In this document: positions 44,090 to 55,413 of the stretch, piece by piece | How positions within the stretch are numbered: position 1 is the first letter of the stretch | Layout of the letters: every line of letters starts with the position of its first letter | Assembly (NCBI GenBank): GCA_021292165.1 | Contig: CM037876.1 | Coordinates: forward strand, 285,980,521 to 286,044,520 | Source of the DNA: Shinisaurus crocodilurus | Lineage: Eukaryota; Chordata; Lepidosauria; Squamata; Shinisauridae | Length of the DNA: 64,000 nucleotides | Direction of reading: 5' to 3' | Made by a program: the position numbers and the translations under genes | The notes under the pieces: generated by a model | Databases searched by the model: none | The model's input: the letters and a program-made list of their open reading frames with translations, nothing else | What the model was told of the DNA's origin: nothing

Positions 44090-45215
44090 AATTATAGTTT
44101 AAATCTCGAAAGATTACCCAGAGACAAAACTCATTCTATGTGGGGACTTTAATGCTCGGATGGGTGCAGACTATCAATCCCTGGGAAAGGCAATGAAATT
44201 GGATATCGAAACGCTTTTTACTCAGGAATGGCTATCACAGGACCAAAAGATTAATAAGGCTGGACAGGCATTGTTTTATATAATGTTTAAATATCAGCTA
44301 TTTCGTGTAAATGGGAGCCCCAAGGATAACTCTAAGGGTTATTTCACTTATTTATCAGACAGAGGTGCTAGTGTGGTGGACTATATATTAGTCTCCACAT
44401 CTCTCTGGGATCAAGTTTTACATTTAACAATAGGAAACAGAGCTGAAAGCGACCACCTGCCCCTGATATTGACAATGTTGCTGCCTGTCTGCCATTTTAC
44501 AATGTATCCTAACCCTGTGGTAGGCAATCTTATTGTCAAAAAAAGACTTAAATGGTCAATTAAGTTGGAGGAAGAAATTGATGCAGTCTTACTAAGTGAA
44601 AACCTCTGTAACCGTAGACATTTATGCCTTGAAAGGGATGGTAATATTATAGAGCTTTACCAGGAAATAGCTGTTGTATTAAGACCCTATGTAACAGCTG
44701 CCTGTACCATAAAAAGGAACACCCAACCATTTACATGGTATGATAAGGAGTGTCCGAACGGGAAAAAGAGGCTATCCAAGTCCAAGCTGCTTAAGGCAGC
44801 TAGGCTAGATAGATCAGACGAAGCTAACCAAGCCATTTTAGTCCAACGACAGAGCTATAAAAATCTGCTTAAACAGAAGAAAGCAGCATTTTATGAGAGG
44901 GAACGGTTGGCCCTGAGGCAGGCGATGGCAGATAGGAATGAGGCTAAATTTTGGAGACTATGACAGTAGGGGAAGAGAAGGGGAGATTTACACAGGAGGC
45001 TCTAATCCCCCCCAATGAATGGGTAATGAATTTTAGTAAAATCTTTGGGAGCTCCTCAAACGAACACCCAGCCCCCCCTGCCCTCCCCATGAACCAGGTT
45101 CTACCCCAATGGCAACCAGTGACATCAGAGGAGGTGCTGGAAGATATCGCAGCACTTCCAAAAGGGAAGGCACCAGGGGGTGATATGTTACCTCCTGAGT
45201 TATTTAAGACCGCTG
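44090..45215 (+). pseudogene. LINE, 5' part: endonuclease C-terminus and linker
   Basis: The frame at 44121-44963 contains LILCGDFNARMGADYQSLGK (the GDFN motif of APE-type endonucleases), then SVVDYILVS and RAESDHLPLILTM (the SDH motif). A frame break at about 44951-44963 moves to a second frame reading EKGRFTQEALIPPNEWVMNF and EVLEDIAALPKGKAPGGDML, the usual lead into the RT fingers (KGKAPG-D). It stops at PPELFKT, where the GC-rich insert begins. The N-terminal half of the endonuclease is absent (5' truncation). Confidence 0.88.
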
Positions 45216-46103
45216 CCACTGCAGGACCCCCCGCCACCCCACCCGCCGCCACCGCCCCACCTGCGCGCTGCTGCCACAGCCTCCGCTCGAGGCCTCCGCC
45301 GCTGCCGCTCCATCGCATCCATCCTGGATTCCGCCCACGCTCAGTTTTGAAAAACAGCGTGGGCGGGGTCCAGGATAGACACGACGGAGCAGGGTCCCAT
45401 CACGTCACTTCCACCGTGCTGGAAGTGACGTGACGGGACCAGCGGGCGGCAAGGCGGATGAGGTAAAGCCCCCCCGCCACCCCCACCGTAACCCGCCACC
45501 CCCACCCACCCACCATAACCCACCCACCCCGTCCACCCGCCGCCACCCACCCACCGTAACCCGCCGCTTCCCGCCTTCATCCCCGCCGCCGTCCTACCTG
45601 GCCTCCGCCACCGCCCAAGTCTGCCGCTGCCGGCGCTGCTCCGGCGCGTCCATCCTGGACTCCACCCGCGCTCAGTTTTGAAAAACAGCACGGGCGGGGG
45701 CCATGATGGACGCGCCGGAGCAGGGTCCCGTCACGTCACTTCCGCCGCGCCAGAAGTGACGCGACGGGACCAGCGGAGAGCAAAGAACTACTATTGGCAA
45801 GCTCGCGAGGCTGCGGATGGGGTGGGGGTGGGGACAGGACACGGAAGCAGCAGCTCTTGGAGGCACAGAAAAGGAAAGGCTGGTGTGAGGCCCACCTTGG
45901 CTCCTGTACCAACCGCCCAGCCTGCTTGTCCTGGGAGGAGAGAGCGCCTGGGGGGAGAGGCTCTTTGGTCTGACCCGGGAGGTGCGTGGACACGGGCGGG
46001 CCCAGTTCGGGCCTACCACACGGACCCTAGATCGGCCACCAGGCCGGATGGAAGGGCACACCGGCCCGGATCTGGCCCGCGGGCCATAGTTTGAAGACCC
46101 CTG
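45216..46103. mobile_element. GC-rich insert in the LINE (hAT-like right end)
   Basis: CpG-rich DNA unlike the AT-rich LINE around it. The right terminus CATAGTTTGAAGACCCCTG is a typical hAT end (reverse: CAGGGGTCTTCAAACTATGG). The left end is not resolved and some LINE sequence, including early RT motifs, is lost. Two related units (45330-45450 and 45660-45780) each carry CAGTTTTGAAAAACAGC and an inverted TCACGTCACTTCC/GGAAGTGACG(T/C)GA pair. Long frames on both strands here reflect GC content. Confidence 0.7.
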
Positions 46104-46107
46104 CTCT

Positions 46108-47790
46108 AAACAACTATTACGTAAATTAATAGCTTGGGAGGAAGCAAATAATGTATTTAATGAAGCACAAGCAGGTTTCCGCAAAGGTCGAAGCACAATA
46201 GATCAGTGCTTCGTCCTTTACCATCTAATTAAAAAAACTACTACACAAGAACCCTCCAAAAAATTATACGCAGCTTTCATTGACCTGTCTTCCGCATTTG
46301 ATTCAGTAAATAGGACCCGTCTTTGGGAGAAGCTTGCTGATTCCAACATTGACACAAGATTACTTTGGTTAATTAAAATTCTTCATCATAGAAATGTGAC
46401 CCAGGTAAGAGTGGGATTAGATGGTCATCTTACAGAAGTCATAGATGTAGTTCAGGGAGTCCGCCAGGGTTGTATATTGGCTCCCTTTTTATTTAACTTC
46501 TTTCTCAATAATGTAGTACAGGAAATGGAATCTCCACTTTTCTTTCCCCCTACTCTTGATTCAAGTAAGGTCCCAATCCTGATGTACGCGGACGATGTAG
46601 TTCTCCAGTCACTTAACCACATAGGCTTGAGACGAATGTTAGTTAAGTTTAGTGCTTTTTGTAGAAATGAGCAGCTTAGTATTAACTATTCCAAAACCAA
46701 GGTAGTGGTTTTTGGGAAAGCACGTAAAAAACATAAATGGACAATGGATGGTCATCCTATTGAGCAATGTAGCTCATTTAAATATCTGTGTATCCACTTC
46801 AATGAAAGAATTAATTGGAAAACACATTATGATGCAATTAAATTGACGGTATCTAGGTCCATACAACAGATTCTAAAATTGGGTGGCCAATTAGTAGAAC
46901 TCATCTTTAAAATATTTGCCGGGAAAGTAATTGCTCAAATATGCTATGGAGCTGAGATTTGGGGTGAAGGGAATTTTGCTTCACTGGAAACACTCCAGAA
47001 TGGTTTTATAAGGAAAATACTTGGTCTATCTCCAGGCACACCACCCTGGTGTGCCTGGAGCTTAACAGCTCTGTTAAGAGCAGAGTCTGGTCTACCCTCT
47101 ATCAAATCTAAAGTCAACAAAAGTATGATGCGATACTGGTGCAGACTGAACGAAATGGATGACTCTAGACTCCCCAAGAAATGCTGGTACGAACAACTTA
47201 GACAAGGGGGATGGGCGAAGATATGTCAACAAAGAATGACCACATATTCAATTACTATAGATTTTGCAGCTACATCTGGATTTCAGTCCAGGATAAACCA
47301 AGAAATAGGAAAATTCCATCTTCACCTTGATAGGGAGATTATTAATAACAATCGTTCCTCACTATGGTTTGTTGCAATTAAAAAAGACCATCAGCTCCCA
47401 AGGTATTTAAAAACTATTACTTATCAACTCTTGAGGAAGGCCTTCACAGAGCTAAGATTTCAACAAATGCCTTCAGCTTATCTGGATGGCAGGTACATCC
47501 ACATTTCTGCAGATCAGAGATTCTGTATTTGTGGAAATGGTTGTGTGGAGGATCTAGTACAGTATTTATTGTGCTGCCCATTGTATTCTCATCCTAGAGA
47601 ACGTTTCCTGTCCTATTTTGTGTCACAATGCAGTGGATGGCCAGTCCAGCATATAATAATCCACTTACTTTCTGATAAGCAGGGGTACGTGTCACACCAA
47701 GTTGCTTTGTTTGCAATTGCAGCAAAGAAAATCAGAGCAAGAACCCTGAACGAGATAGCAGTAGACTGCAAGGGAGATTCAAAGATCTGA
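46108..47790 (+). pseudogene. LINE, 3' part: reverse transcriptase and C-terminal cysteine-rich region
   Basis: 561 codons are open without a stop. RT motifs are in order: NEAQAGFRKGRSTIDQC, FIDLSSAFDSVNR (catalytic Asp), QGVRQGCILAPFLFNFF, ILMYADDVVLQS (YADD catalytic pair), LSINYSKTKVVVF and SFKYLCIHF. The C-terminus has CICGNGCVEDLVQYLLCCPL, followed by YSHPRERF, a likely zinc-binding knuckle. It belongs to the endonuclease/RT LINE group (L2/Jockey-like; clade not settled). The catalytic core is intact, so this was a recent or slowly decayed insertion, but the element is disabled by 5' truncation, the frame break and the insert upstream. Confidence 0.9.
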
Positions 47791-48095
47791 TAAGGTTACC
47801 ATACTAGGAACTAACAAGTTTTAAGTCCCATTTTATACCGGAGCATTTTAAGTTCTATGTGTATTTTACTTAAGTTTTATATTAGAATTTTTACTAGCAT
47901 TTTATAGCTTGATTGTGTGGAATACCTTAGCAAAATCAGGCCTAGTATGAAAGGGAATATTTTTTAGGTGTATTTTAATTGTATTGTTTAAATGCCATGT
48001 ATGTTTTCTTTATCATTATATTTTTCTTATTGGATGTTTTTTTTTTTTTGCTTGCACTTGCAATGGCCTATGGCTAAAGCAATAAACATATGATG
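47791..48095 (+). repeat. LINE 3' untranslated region
   Basis: T-rich sequence that ends with GCAATAAACATATGATGG, a likely poly(A) signal region. Confidence 0.55.
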
Positions 48096-48141
48096 GACAT
48101 GGTTTTTCCCCTGGGGTTTTCTTTCTCTGCTTTTGTAAATA

Positions 48142-48392
48142 CAGTAATACCTTGGATTGCAAGTAACTTGGTTTGAGAGCATTTTGCAAGACAAGCAAAT
48201 TTTTAAATATTTATTTATTTATTTTTGACTTGATATACAAGCGACGTCTTGCAATACAAGCACTGTAGTACGGCTTAAATTAAAAATCTCTGTACAAATT
48301 TTTTTGGGGGGATTTCGTTTTGATATAAGAGTGTTTTGGATTACAAGCACAGTTTCCGGAACAAATTATGCTCTCAATCCAAGGCATGACTC
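48142..48392. mobile_element. pogo/mariner-type palindromic MITE
   Basis: CAGTAATACCTTGGATTGCA to CAATCCAAGGCATGACTC with TA on both sides. It sits directly against the LINE fragment at 48395. Confidence 0.88.
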
Positions 48393-48394
48393 TA

Positions 48395-48832
48395 GCGATG
48401 GGTCCGTAAGTGACTGTGGAAGCCAATTCTAGATCCACACAGCTTTCCACAGTGAGGACACAGGTTACCAGATGGAAGATGGTCCTGTAAAGAATTCGTT
48501 TGACGTGCTTTTCGCTTAGCACATTTCTCCCTTTCACCTTGCACTCGGGCTTCTTCAAAGTCCATAGAACCTTTGTGAAAGGCCAACCTCCAGTTAGATT
48601 GTTCATGGGCCAGAGCTTCCCAGTTTTCGATGTTTATATTGCTTTTTTTTTTTTTTTAGATTAGCCTTAAGAACATCTTTAAACCTCTTATGCTGACCAC
48701 TGATATTCCGCTTTCCACCCTTGAGTTGGGAATAAAGTAACTGCTTTGGGAGACGGCAGTCAGGCACTCGAACAACATGACCGGTCCATTGAAGTTGGCG
48801 TTGAAGGATCATTTTTTCAACTCTAGTAGAAC
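48395..48832 (-). pseudogene. Second copy of the zinc-finger LINE, C-terminal part
   Basis: On the minus strand it encodes MILQRQLQWTGHVVRVPDCR, KGSMDFEEARVQGEREKCAK and the CPHCGKLCGSRIGFHSHLRTH finger, with a frame break at a T-run (48645-48658). It is close to 16320-16740 throughout. Confidence 0.85.
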
Positions 48833-49557
48833 CACAAGGTGGCGCTGCAGTATAGCAGAATATTCTCATCCCAGTTCATTCCGCCATTTCCAGATACTGC
48901 TACACTTTGCTTGATCTAAAAAGCTCTTTTGAGTTCTCCTGAGTTTGGCTCATGTAACTCTGATATTTCCAAAATGGAAATTGAATTGAGGCCACACTCA
49001 GCAGTGCCGACCCCAGGTTTTTGAAGCCCCCTGGGCAAGCACAGGAGAGGCCCTGGAGGATGATGTCGTGTAAAGCACCCACAAACTACCATGAGTAAGG
49101 AAACATGAGTGCACAACTCTCTTCCCCCAAAACATGTGCCGCTGTGGGCAGGGAGAATTTTGCAGGCAGGGGGAATGGAGGAGAGACTCACAGGGGCCAA
49201 AACAGGCATAATGGGCCGGGTGGCATGGGCCGATATTAGGACTGGCAGCCCTGCCCACAGCCTCTTTGCCCTTTGGCAGCTCCCTCCGTCCCTGTATACA
49301 GTGTGGGCTCCTCTGGTCGCCTGTTAGGGGGCCGAGTAGGAATTTTGGCTCATCCCCCTGATTGGCCTTAAAAGGAGGTGTGCGTGCTTTTGCCTACTCC
49401 ACACCGTAGCAGGATTTGGGTGTTGATTTTTTGGCACAATGTAAATTGGCTATTCTATTCAGTCACATCTGGCATGTAAGTGCGGGTTTAGGCAATGAAT
49501 AGGGTTTGGTGAGCATCCACTGGCACCTTTTAGGTAACAGGCGATAATCTGAGGCTT

Positions 49558-50030
49558 CACGTTGCTGGGTCCTTAGACTCAGTCTGTTGGGGATAAAGAC
49601 CGCCTGAGGGGCCTTCGCACCTCACCAGCTTGTTGTCATGTGACTCCGAGAGGAAGTGACACTGCGAAGACCTCCCAGCACTGTGATAGTGTAAAACTGG
49701 GCGGTGGCGAACTGCAGCGCCACCCTCCTGTTTGGATGCATCGCCCAATGAACAGCAGTACCGGCCAGGGGGCCAGCCTAGAGTAACCCACACTCACTCT
49801 CTTTGCAGGTCCTTGCCTATCAATAAATGTGGCCCAGTTAAAACCCCATTTGGACTTGTCTTTTTGCCTGTGGCCCTTGCCTGGACTCGGTTTACTCTTG
49901 GATTGTGCCTCTGACCCTTGCCTGGACTCTGCTTGCTCTTTGGACTCGCCCTTTGCCTCTGGCCCTTGCTTGGACTCAGTGCTTGAACACCGCCCTGCTT
50001 GATCGTTGTGTCGCCCCAAAGCCCTCTTCA
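49558..50030 (+). mobile_element. Putative LTR-like block
   Basis: GTTGCTGGGTCCTTAGACTC and AGTCTGTTGGGGATAAA are repeated at 50781-50825. It contains TATCAATAAATGTGGCCCAG (poly(A)-type signal) followed by imperfect repeats of CCTTGCCTGGACTC (49875-49985). The ends are not resolved. Confidence 0.35.
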
Positions 50031-50094
50031 GTCATTTGATACCTGTGTGTGAAAAGATTCTCTGGAACACAATGACTTACCCCATCCCTTAGAT

Positions 50095-50227
50095 CAGCCT
50101 TCCCCAACCTGACACCCTCTAGATGTGTTGGACTACAACTCCCAGCATCCCCCAGCCAGCCATACTCAGAAGATGATCATGGAATTGAAGTCCAACACAT
50201 ATGGAGGGTGCCAGTGGGGAAAGGCTA
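50095..50227. mobile_element. Palindromic hAT MITE (family A), perfect target duplication
   Basis: CAGCCTTCCCCAACCTGACA to GCCAGTGGGGAAAGGCTA. CCTTAGAT lies on both sides (50087-50094 and 50228-50235). Confidence 0.9.
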
Positions 50228-52404
50228 CCTTAGATGCTGATGTGTGGGTCAACCATGCTCCCCCCCGGGCTGCCAGTTGACGCGCAATCAGCCTCAGCTT
50301 GAAGGTGGGCCTCTGAATGTACAGATGATGGATGCAGAACTCCCTCCATGGAAACAGGAAGCCGGACTGACTGGGGTTCCCATCCCTGTGGTGGGAGCCT
50401 TACGCACATACAACATTTTGTGGTAACAGCCGCTGGGTTTCTGTTCCCCTTTTTCCTGCCAGGAACTTGTGCTGAGTCAGGAAAAGCCCACCCATTTATG
50501 GGAACTGGCCTTCTGCTCACGAAAGCACGTCCCTGGATCCAGCCCAATGCATTCTAGATATAGGGTGTAGAGTTAGCAATTCTCTTTGCTTTTGCTTATA
50601 GATCAGCTCAGGACAGTTTTTTTTCTTGCAGTAGAGTAGACAATACACTGTCCGCTAGCCAGAGGAGAAGACCCTTCTACAATGTGCAATAAGGGAATGG
50701 GACCATGGTCCTTGGTGTGATAATAGGGGGCTTGTGAAATATCTGTGAAATGCTGGGGACTCTGCTATGTCCCTATCATGTTCCCAGACGTTGCTGGGTC
50801 CCTAGACTCAGTCTGTTGGGGATAAACACATCTCTTGTTTTTGAAACTAAAGCAAGGGAAGCAGTTTTTCGGTGATGACCCACTGCAGTCATATGAAGGG
50901 TTGGCTGGACCATTTACTGAGTGACTCAGGAGACTCACATGCTTCATCAGCAGACAAGGTACAATTCATTTCTGGGGACTTTGCCCTCTGAACTAGCCAC
51001 TTTGCACAATCTGGACATCTGTTTCCTTTCCAAATTGTTTAGCACACAAATAAGGGTGGGGGTGGGATTGCGATTGCTCAGTAGTAGAAGTATTCAGTGT
51101 GGGAGAGGTGTGGACTCCTCTGCTCACTTAACTAGCTGATCTGATCTAGGAAGAAAGCCCATCTCAATCCTAATATACATTAATCAGTCAAACTCGGAAC
51201 ATGAATAACCCACCTCTTCTACATGGTAGCCAACGTTTTAAAAACAGGGCTTGCTCATATGCTTCTAACAGCAGCCTGATGTGTAACAATTTAGCAACAG
51301 CTAGCCTTATATTGATGCCAGGAAAGGGTGTAGTACAGTGATGGCAAACCTATGGCACGGGTGCCACAGCTGGCACGCAGGGCCCTCTCTGTGGGCACTC
51401 GAGCCATTGGTCACCAGATCGCGAAAAGACTGTCCCCTTCTGCAAAACACTAATGATCTTGTTCTTTCTCACAGTGTGGAACAGAATGATTTTATTCTAG
51501 AATTCCTGTTACAGAATTCTTTTCTACATTGTTATCACATTTAAAAGATTTTGAAGAATGATGCACAGAGCATGGCTTGGATGTAAAGCCCTAACAGTTG
51601 ACCCGAGTGCTGCATGTGTTGCTCTCAAACTAACGGAGTATGAGCCAAGGTTTGACAAATTATCAGCATGCATGCAGTAGCAAAAATCACATCAATTGTG
51701 CAAAAGCATGCCCAATGCAACCTTTTACCTAATGCAGTGTTTGCAGTCCAAGACATAAAGTGTTTAAAATGTGTTAAGCACGTTTAGTTTTCTTGTTTAT
51801 CTTGCTCATCCTAGTACAGGTTGACTTTTACTTTTACTAATCCGACACCTGTAGAAGCAGGGAAAGGACCCGGGGTAAAGCTTGCCCCATGCAATTTCAG
51901 TCTGGCATATAATCATATTACAAGTTGAGAATCCCTTATCTAAAAATACATGTGCCTAATTATTTAAAAAGTTTGTATAAATTCCCTTCAGGCTATGTGT
52001 ACCATGTAGTACTATAATAATTTTTTGAGTTGATTTCTTTTTCAACAAAAAACTGTGTCATTGAAAGCTCTGTTATTGTGTTTTTCTTTTAAGACAAAAG
52101 ATGTTAATTAGTTCGGACAACTGTATGAGTTGTTTTTCTAAAACTAAAACCTTGGTATTCAGGTTTAATTGCAGTGTTGGCACTTTGAAATAAATAAGTT
52201 GGTTTTGTGTTGCAGTTTGGGCACTCGGGCTCAAAAAGGTTCGCCATCACTGGTGTAGTAGGTCCTGGAAGGTTGCGGGGAATGTGATTCCTGAGATATT
52301 CTCATCCCAAACTATTGGAACTGAGCCCAGAAGCAAACTGAAAACCAGCAGAGCTGATCTGTGTAATATGGTCTAAACGTGCAGAATCCTTGCAGACTCA
52401 TTCT

Positions 52405-52748
52405 ATCCCAGTTGAAGCTTCTGAAGAGTCTTCAAGGGCAGCCCCATGTAAAATGCAATATAGTACTCTAACTTGTAAGTGACAAGCGCATGCATGACTG
52501 AGGCCAGGCCTCATTCCTCCAGGAAAGGATGCAGTTGGCGTGCAAGACCAAGTCGGTAAAAAGCCCTCCTGGCCATTGCTATTACCGGAGGTGCAGGCCT
52601 GGGTCCAGGAGAACTCCCAGACTGTGAACCCCACCCAGAATAAGCTGAATACCTGATCTAAAATAATCAGAACCCTCCACCAACAGAACTTTTGTCTTGC
52701 CTGGACTGAGTTTCAACTTGTTCACCACCATCGTCCTCAACATGTTGT
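52405..52748 (-). repeat. Unclassified LINE-like fragment
   Basis: AATGCAATATAGTACTCTAA, GACAAGCGCATGCATGACTG and TTGCCTGGACTGAGTTTCAA. Part of it is also at 36735-36900. Confidence 0.5.
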
Positions 52749-52860
52749 CCAGACTCCTCCACCTGTTGCCCCCAGTGGGTTTTCCTTTTGTGTTAAGGTC
52801 ATGATCACAGTTAGAAATAAATGAGATCTCTTTGCTGGAAGTTTTATACAGTAATATACT
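52749..52860 (+). repeat. Left arm of a large inverted repeat
   Basis: 112 bp from CCAGACTCCTCCACCTGTTG to TACAGTAATATACT, matching the reverse complement of 53390-53501 with two differences that I could see. Confidence 0.92.
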
Positions 52861-52997
52861 GTAGGGGGACCTTTTGTTTAAAAAAAGGATTATGAATCAG
52901 CGAGTGAGGAAGGAATGCAGTATGGCTGCTGCAAATGCCTGGAAAAAAGAACCACCTGCAGAAGGTAGGTAGAGGCATATAGACAGAGGTAGGTAGA

Positions 52998-53070
<73 letters not shown>
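52998..53070. repeat. (TTA)n microsatellite
   Basis: About 24 TTA units within the spacer of the inverted repeat. Confidence 0.97.
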
Positions 53071-53389
53071 TATATCCTAGCTATAGATAGATAGATGAAA
53101 GTAAAGAATACACAAATTTCCTGGTGTAATTTTGCTGACAAGCAAACAGAGGGGAGTTGATGACACTGGTGGTCATGAGGTCCATGATGAATTTGAAACA
53201 AGGTAGTGCTTAAAACAGATCAACTTAATTTTAAACAAGAGGCTTGATTAGTATTAGGATTTATGAGGATCTCACTTATTAAATAAGAAGTTTTATTATG
53301 AGTTACAAGTGCAACAGGATACTGCTGGGCCTTCAGCACCTGGAAATGTGAGGGCAGACAGATTAAGCAAAATGCCCATTTTTTTCCCT

Positions 53390-53501
53390 AGTATATTACT
53401 GTATAAAACTTCCAGCAAAGAGATCTCATTTATTTCTAACTGTGATCGTGACCTTAACACAAAAGGAAAACCCACTGGGGGCATCAGGTGGAGGAGTCTG
53501 G
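53390..53501 (-). repeat. Right arm of a large inverted repeat
   Basis: AGTATATTACTGTATAAAAC to GGTGGAGGAGTCTGG, the inverted partner of 52749-52860. Confidence 0.92.
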
Positions 53502-54047
53502 AAAACAGCAACTCATAACAAAAAGGAAAATGTATCCCAACCCAAAACCAAGACGCAACAAATCAACTGGGATAAGTAAACGGGTGAAAATGAACAATAT
53601 CCAAAAAGCCTGATAACGTAACTTCTACACGTAATGTCTACAGGTTAAAAACACACAGTCATCAGACAATACAAGAAAGCAAAATCAAAGTGTGCAATCA
53701 TGTCATTCAGTGCCAAAAGCAATCAAACGTGTTTTGATCATAGGTTTTCATCAGTGGCCTAGTATTTAAAAAGGTATATTTTTAAAAAAACACACAATGC
53801 TCTATATATGTACACACACCCCTATCCTAGCTTCTCACACCTAAGAAAGAAAGAAAGGAACTGTGGTCTTGAAAACAAATTCATAAAGAGAAAATGATCA
53901 TTTTGGAACAAACTAAAAATGTACAAATTTCCTCTATATAGAGAAACTTGCATACCCACATATACCAAAAGGTTTACCTAAATGAGATCACTCAGGAGAC
54001 TTCCCTTCTGGTAACCTACAAGCTGATAACAAAAACCTAGAAGCTTT

Positions 54048-54212
54048 CATAGATCATAGAGTTGGAAGGAGCCTACAAGGCCATTGAGTCCAACCCCCTG
54101 CTCAATGCCGGAAACTAGAGGAGGGGTCTCCCATCCAAGAAATAACCAGGCCTGACCCTGCTTAGCTTTTCACACTCAGACAAGCTGAGCCAGCATAAGC
54201 CACAGGTCTGTT
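54048..54212 (-). repeat. 5S rRNA-derived SINE with CR1-like tail, second copy
   Basis: The minus strand has a 5S-like head (CAGCTTGTCTGAGTGTGAAA, GCTAAGCAGGGTCAGGCCTG, TCTTGGATGGGAGACCCCTC) and tail (GGGGGTTGGACTCAATGGCC, CCAACTCTATGATCTATGA). It inserts a few bases (AACTAGAGGAG) relative to the copy at 3357. Confidence 0.82.
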
Positions 54213-54374
54213 CTTGGATCCCTTTTTGAATGCTAGGCTACAACCACAGGTGTGGTTAATGGAGACTTTGGAGCTGCAGTTGGATCCTTAAAAGGCACCC
54301 ACCCACCCCGAAACCTCTTTTTACTAGAAAATTATTACAAAAACTTAACCAGTTTTTGAAAACACAACATAACA

Positions 54375-54973
54375 CATAATGGCCAAACATCTAGAAGTAT
54401 TTCAAACTGGCTACCTTTGTATCTAGTTCGGAAACTTCAATTGGTGCAAAATATGGCAGCCAGTTTGGTCACCGGTACATCTAGAGGTGCCCATATTACA
54501 CCGGCTTTAAAGGCATTACACTGGCTACCAATTATTAGTTTCCGGGTGAAGTATAAAATGTTGGTTATTACCTTTAAAGCCCTACATGGTTTGGGTCCGG
54601 GTTACCTGCAGGATCGCCTTCTCCCATACAATCCGCCCCATGCACTTAGGTCCTCTGGAAGGAATTTACTCCAGTCAGTCAAGACCAGGCTGGCGAGTAC
54701 TACCCAGAGGACCTTCTCTTCTGCTGCGCCCAGTCTGTGGAATAGCCTGCTGGAGGAGACTCGTCAATTGAATAATCTTTTGGCATTTAAAAAGGCCATA
54801 AAGACTGATCTCTTCCGGCAGGCCTACCCAGTGGAACCTTAGGAATTTTAGGATATTTTAAAAAGTTTCTTAAGAATGTTTTAATATGTTTTAACTAGTT
54901 CATGTATTTTTGTGAAGGACCATATATTTATTGTTGTTCCCCACCTCGATCCAAGTGGAGAGGCGGGTAAGAA

Positions 54974-55010
<37 letters not shown>
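54375..55010 (+). pseudogene. L2-type LINE 3' end
   Basis: The 141-codon frame 54417-54842 encodes LQLVQNMAASLVTGTSRGAH, ITPALKALHWLPIISFRVKY and APSLWNSLLEETRQLNNLLA, followed by FKKAIKTDLFRQAY. This is the C-terminal domain of L2-clade RT proteins. The 3' tail GATCCAAGTGGAGAGGCGGG passes into a long TTA repeat. The catalytic RT part is missing (5' truncated). Confidence 0.92.
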
Positions 55011-55017
<7 letters not shown>

Positions 55018-55042
55018 TACTACTACTACTACTACTACTACT
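54977..55042. repeat. (TTA)n(CTA)n microsatellite
   Basis: Forms the tail of the L2 element, with about 13 TTA units and then 8 CTA units. Confidence 0.97.
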
Positions 55043-55277
55043 AGCTGTACCCGGCCACGCGTTGCTGTGGCTCAGTCTGGTGAAATGGAAAAGAATGTGG
55101 GTTATCGTGTTGTCTGAACCCAGTCGATGCTGACACTTGTTTTATCAGGAGGGATGCTGTATGCAAAGTATTTGGGGCTGACGTGGTCTTGAAATGGGCA
55201 ATGGAGATGAAAACGGCTAGAGTTGGTTTGTTCACACGGATCAACGCAGCCACCTACATTTTTGGCCTCTCCGAGGG

Positions 55278-55413
55278 TGTGTGTTCTCCAACCGTGGGTC
55301 CCCAGATGTTTTTGGCCTACAACTCCCAGCATGCCCCAGCCAGAATAGCTGGCTGGGGCATGCTGGGAGTTGTAGGACAAAAACATCTGGGGACCCAAGG
55401 TTGGAGAACACTG
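55278..55413. mobile_element. Palindromic hAT MITE (family B)
   Basis: TGTTCTCCAACCGTGGGTCC to GGTTGGAGAACACTG around CCAGCCAGAATAGCTGGCTGG. The left terminal CAG is mutated. Confidence 0.82.

Larger units (their letters stand above)
48833..54040. other. Intergenic stretch
   Basis: Contains an LTR-like block (49558-50030), a family A MITE (50095-50227), a LINE-like fragment (52405-52748), a large inverted repeat (52749-53501) and a TTA microsatellite. 48833-49500, 50560-50770, 50900-52400 and 53510-54040 show nothing that I can name. Confidence 0.55.

Noticed and set aside
45672..46196. 174-codon minus frame in the GC-rich insert
   Set aside because: It crosses the hAT end into the LINE and has no recognisable motif. 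Composition artefact.
52998..53070. Regularly spaced repeats as a CRISPR-like array
   Set aside because: These are plain triplet microsatellites, with no unique spacers, in a vertebrate genome.
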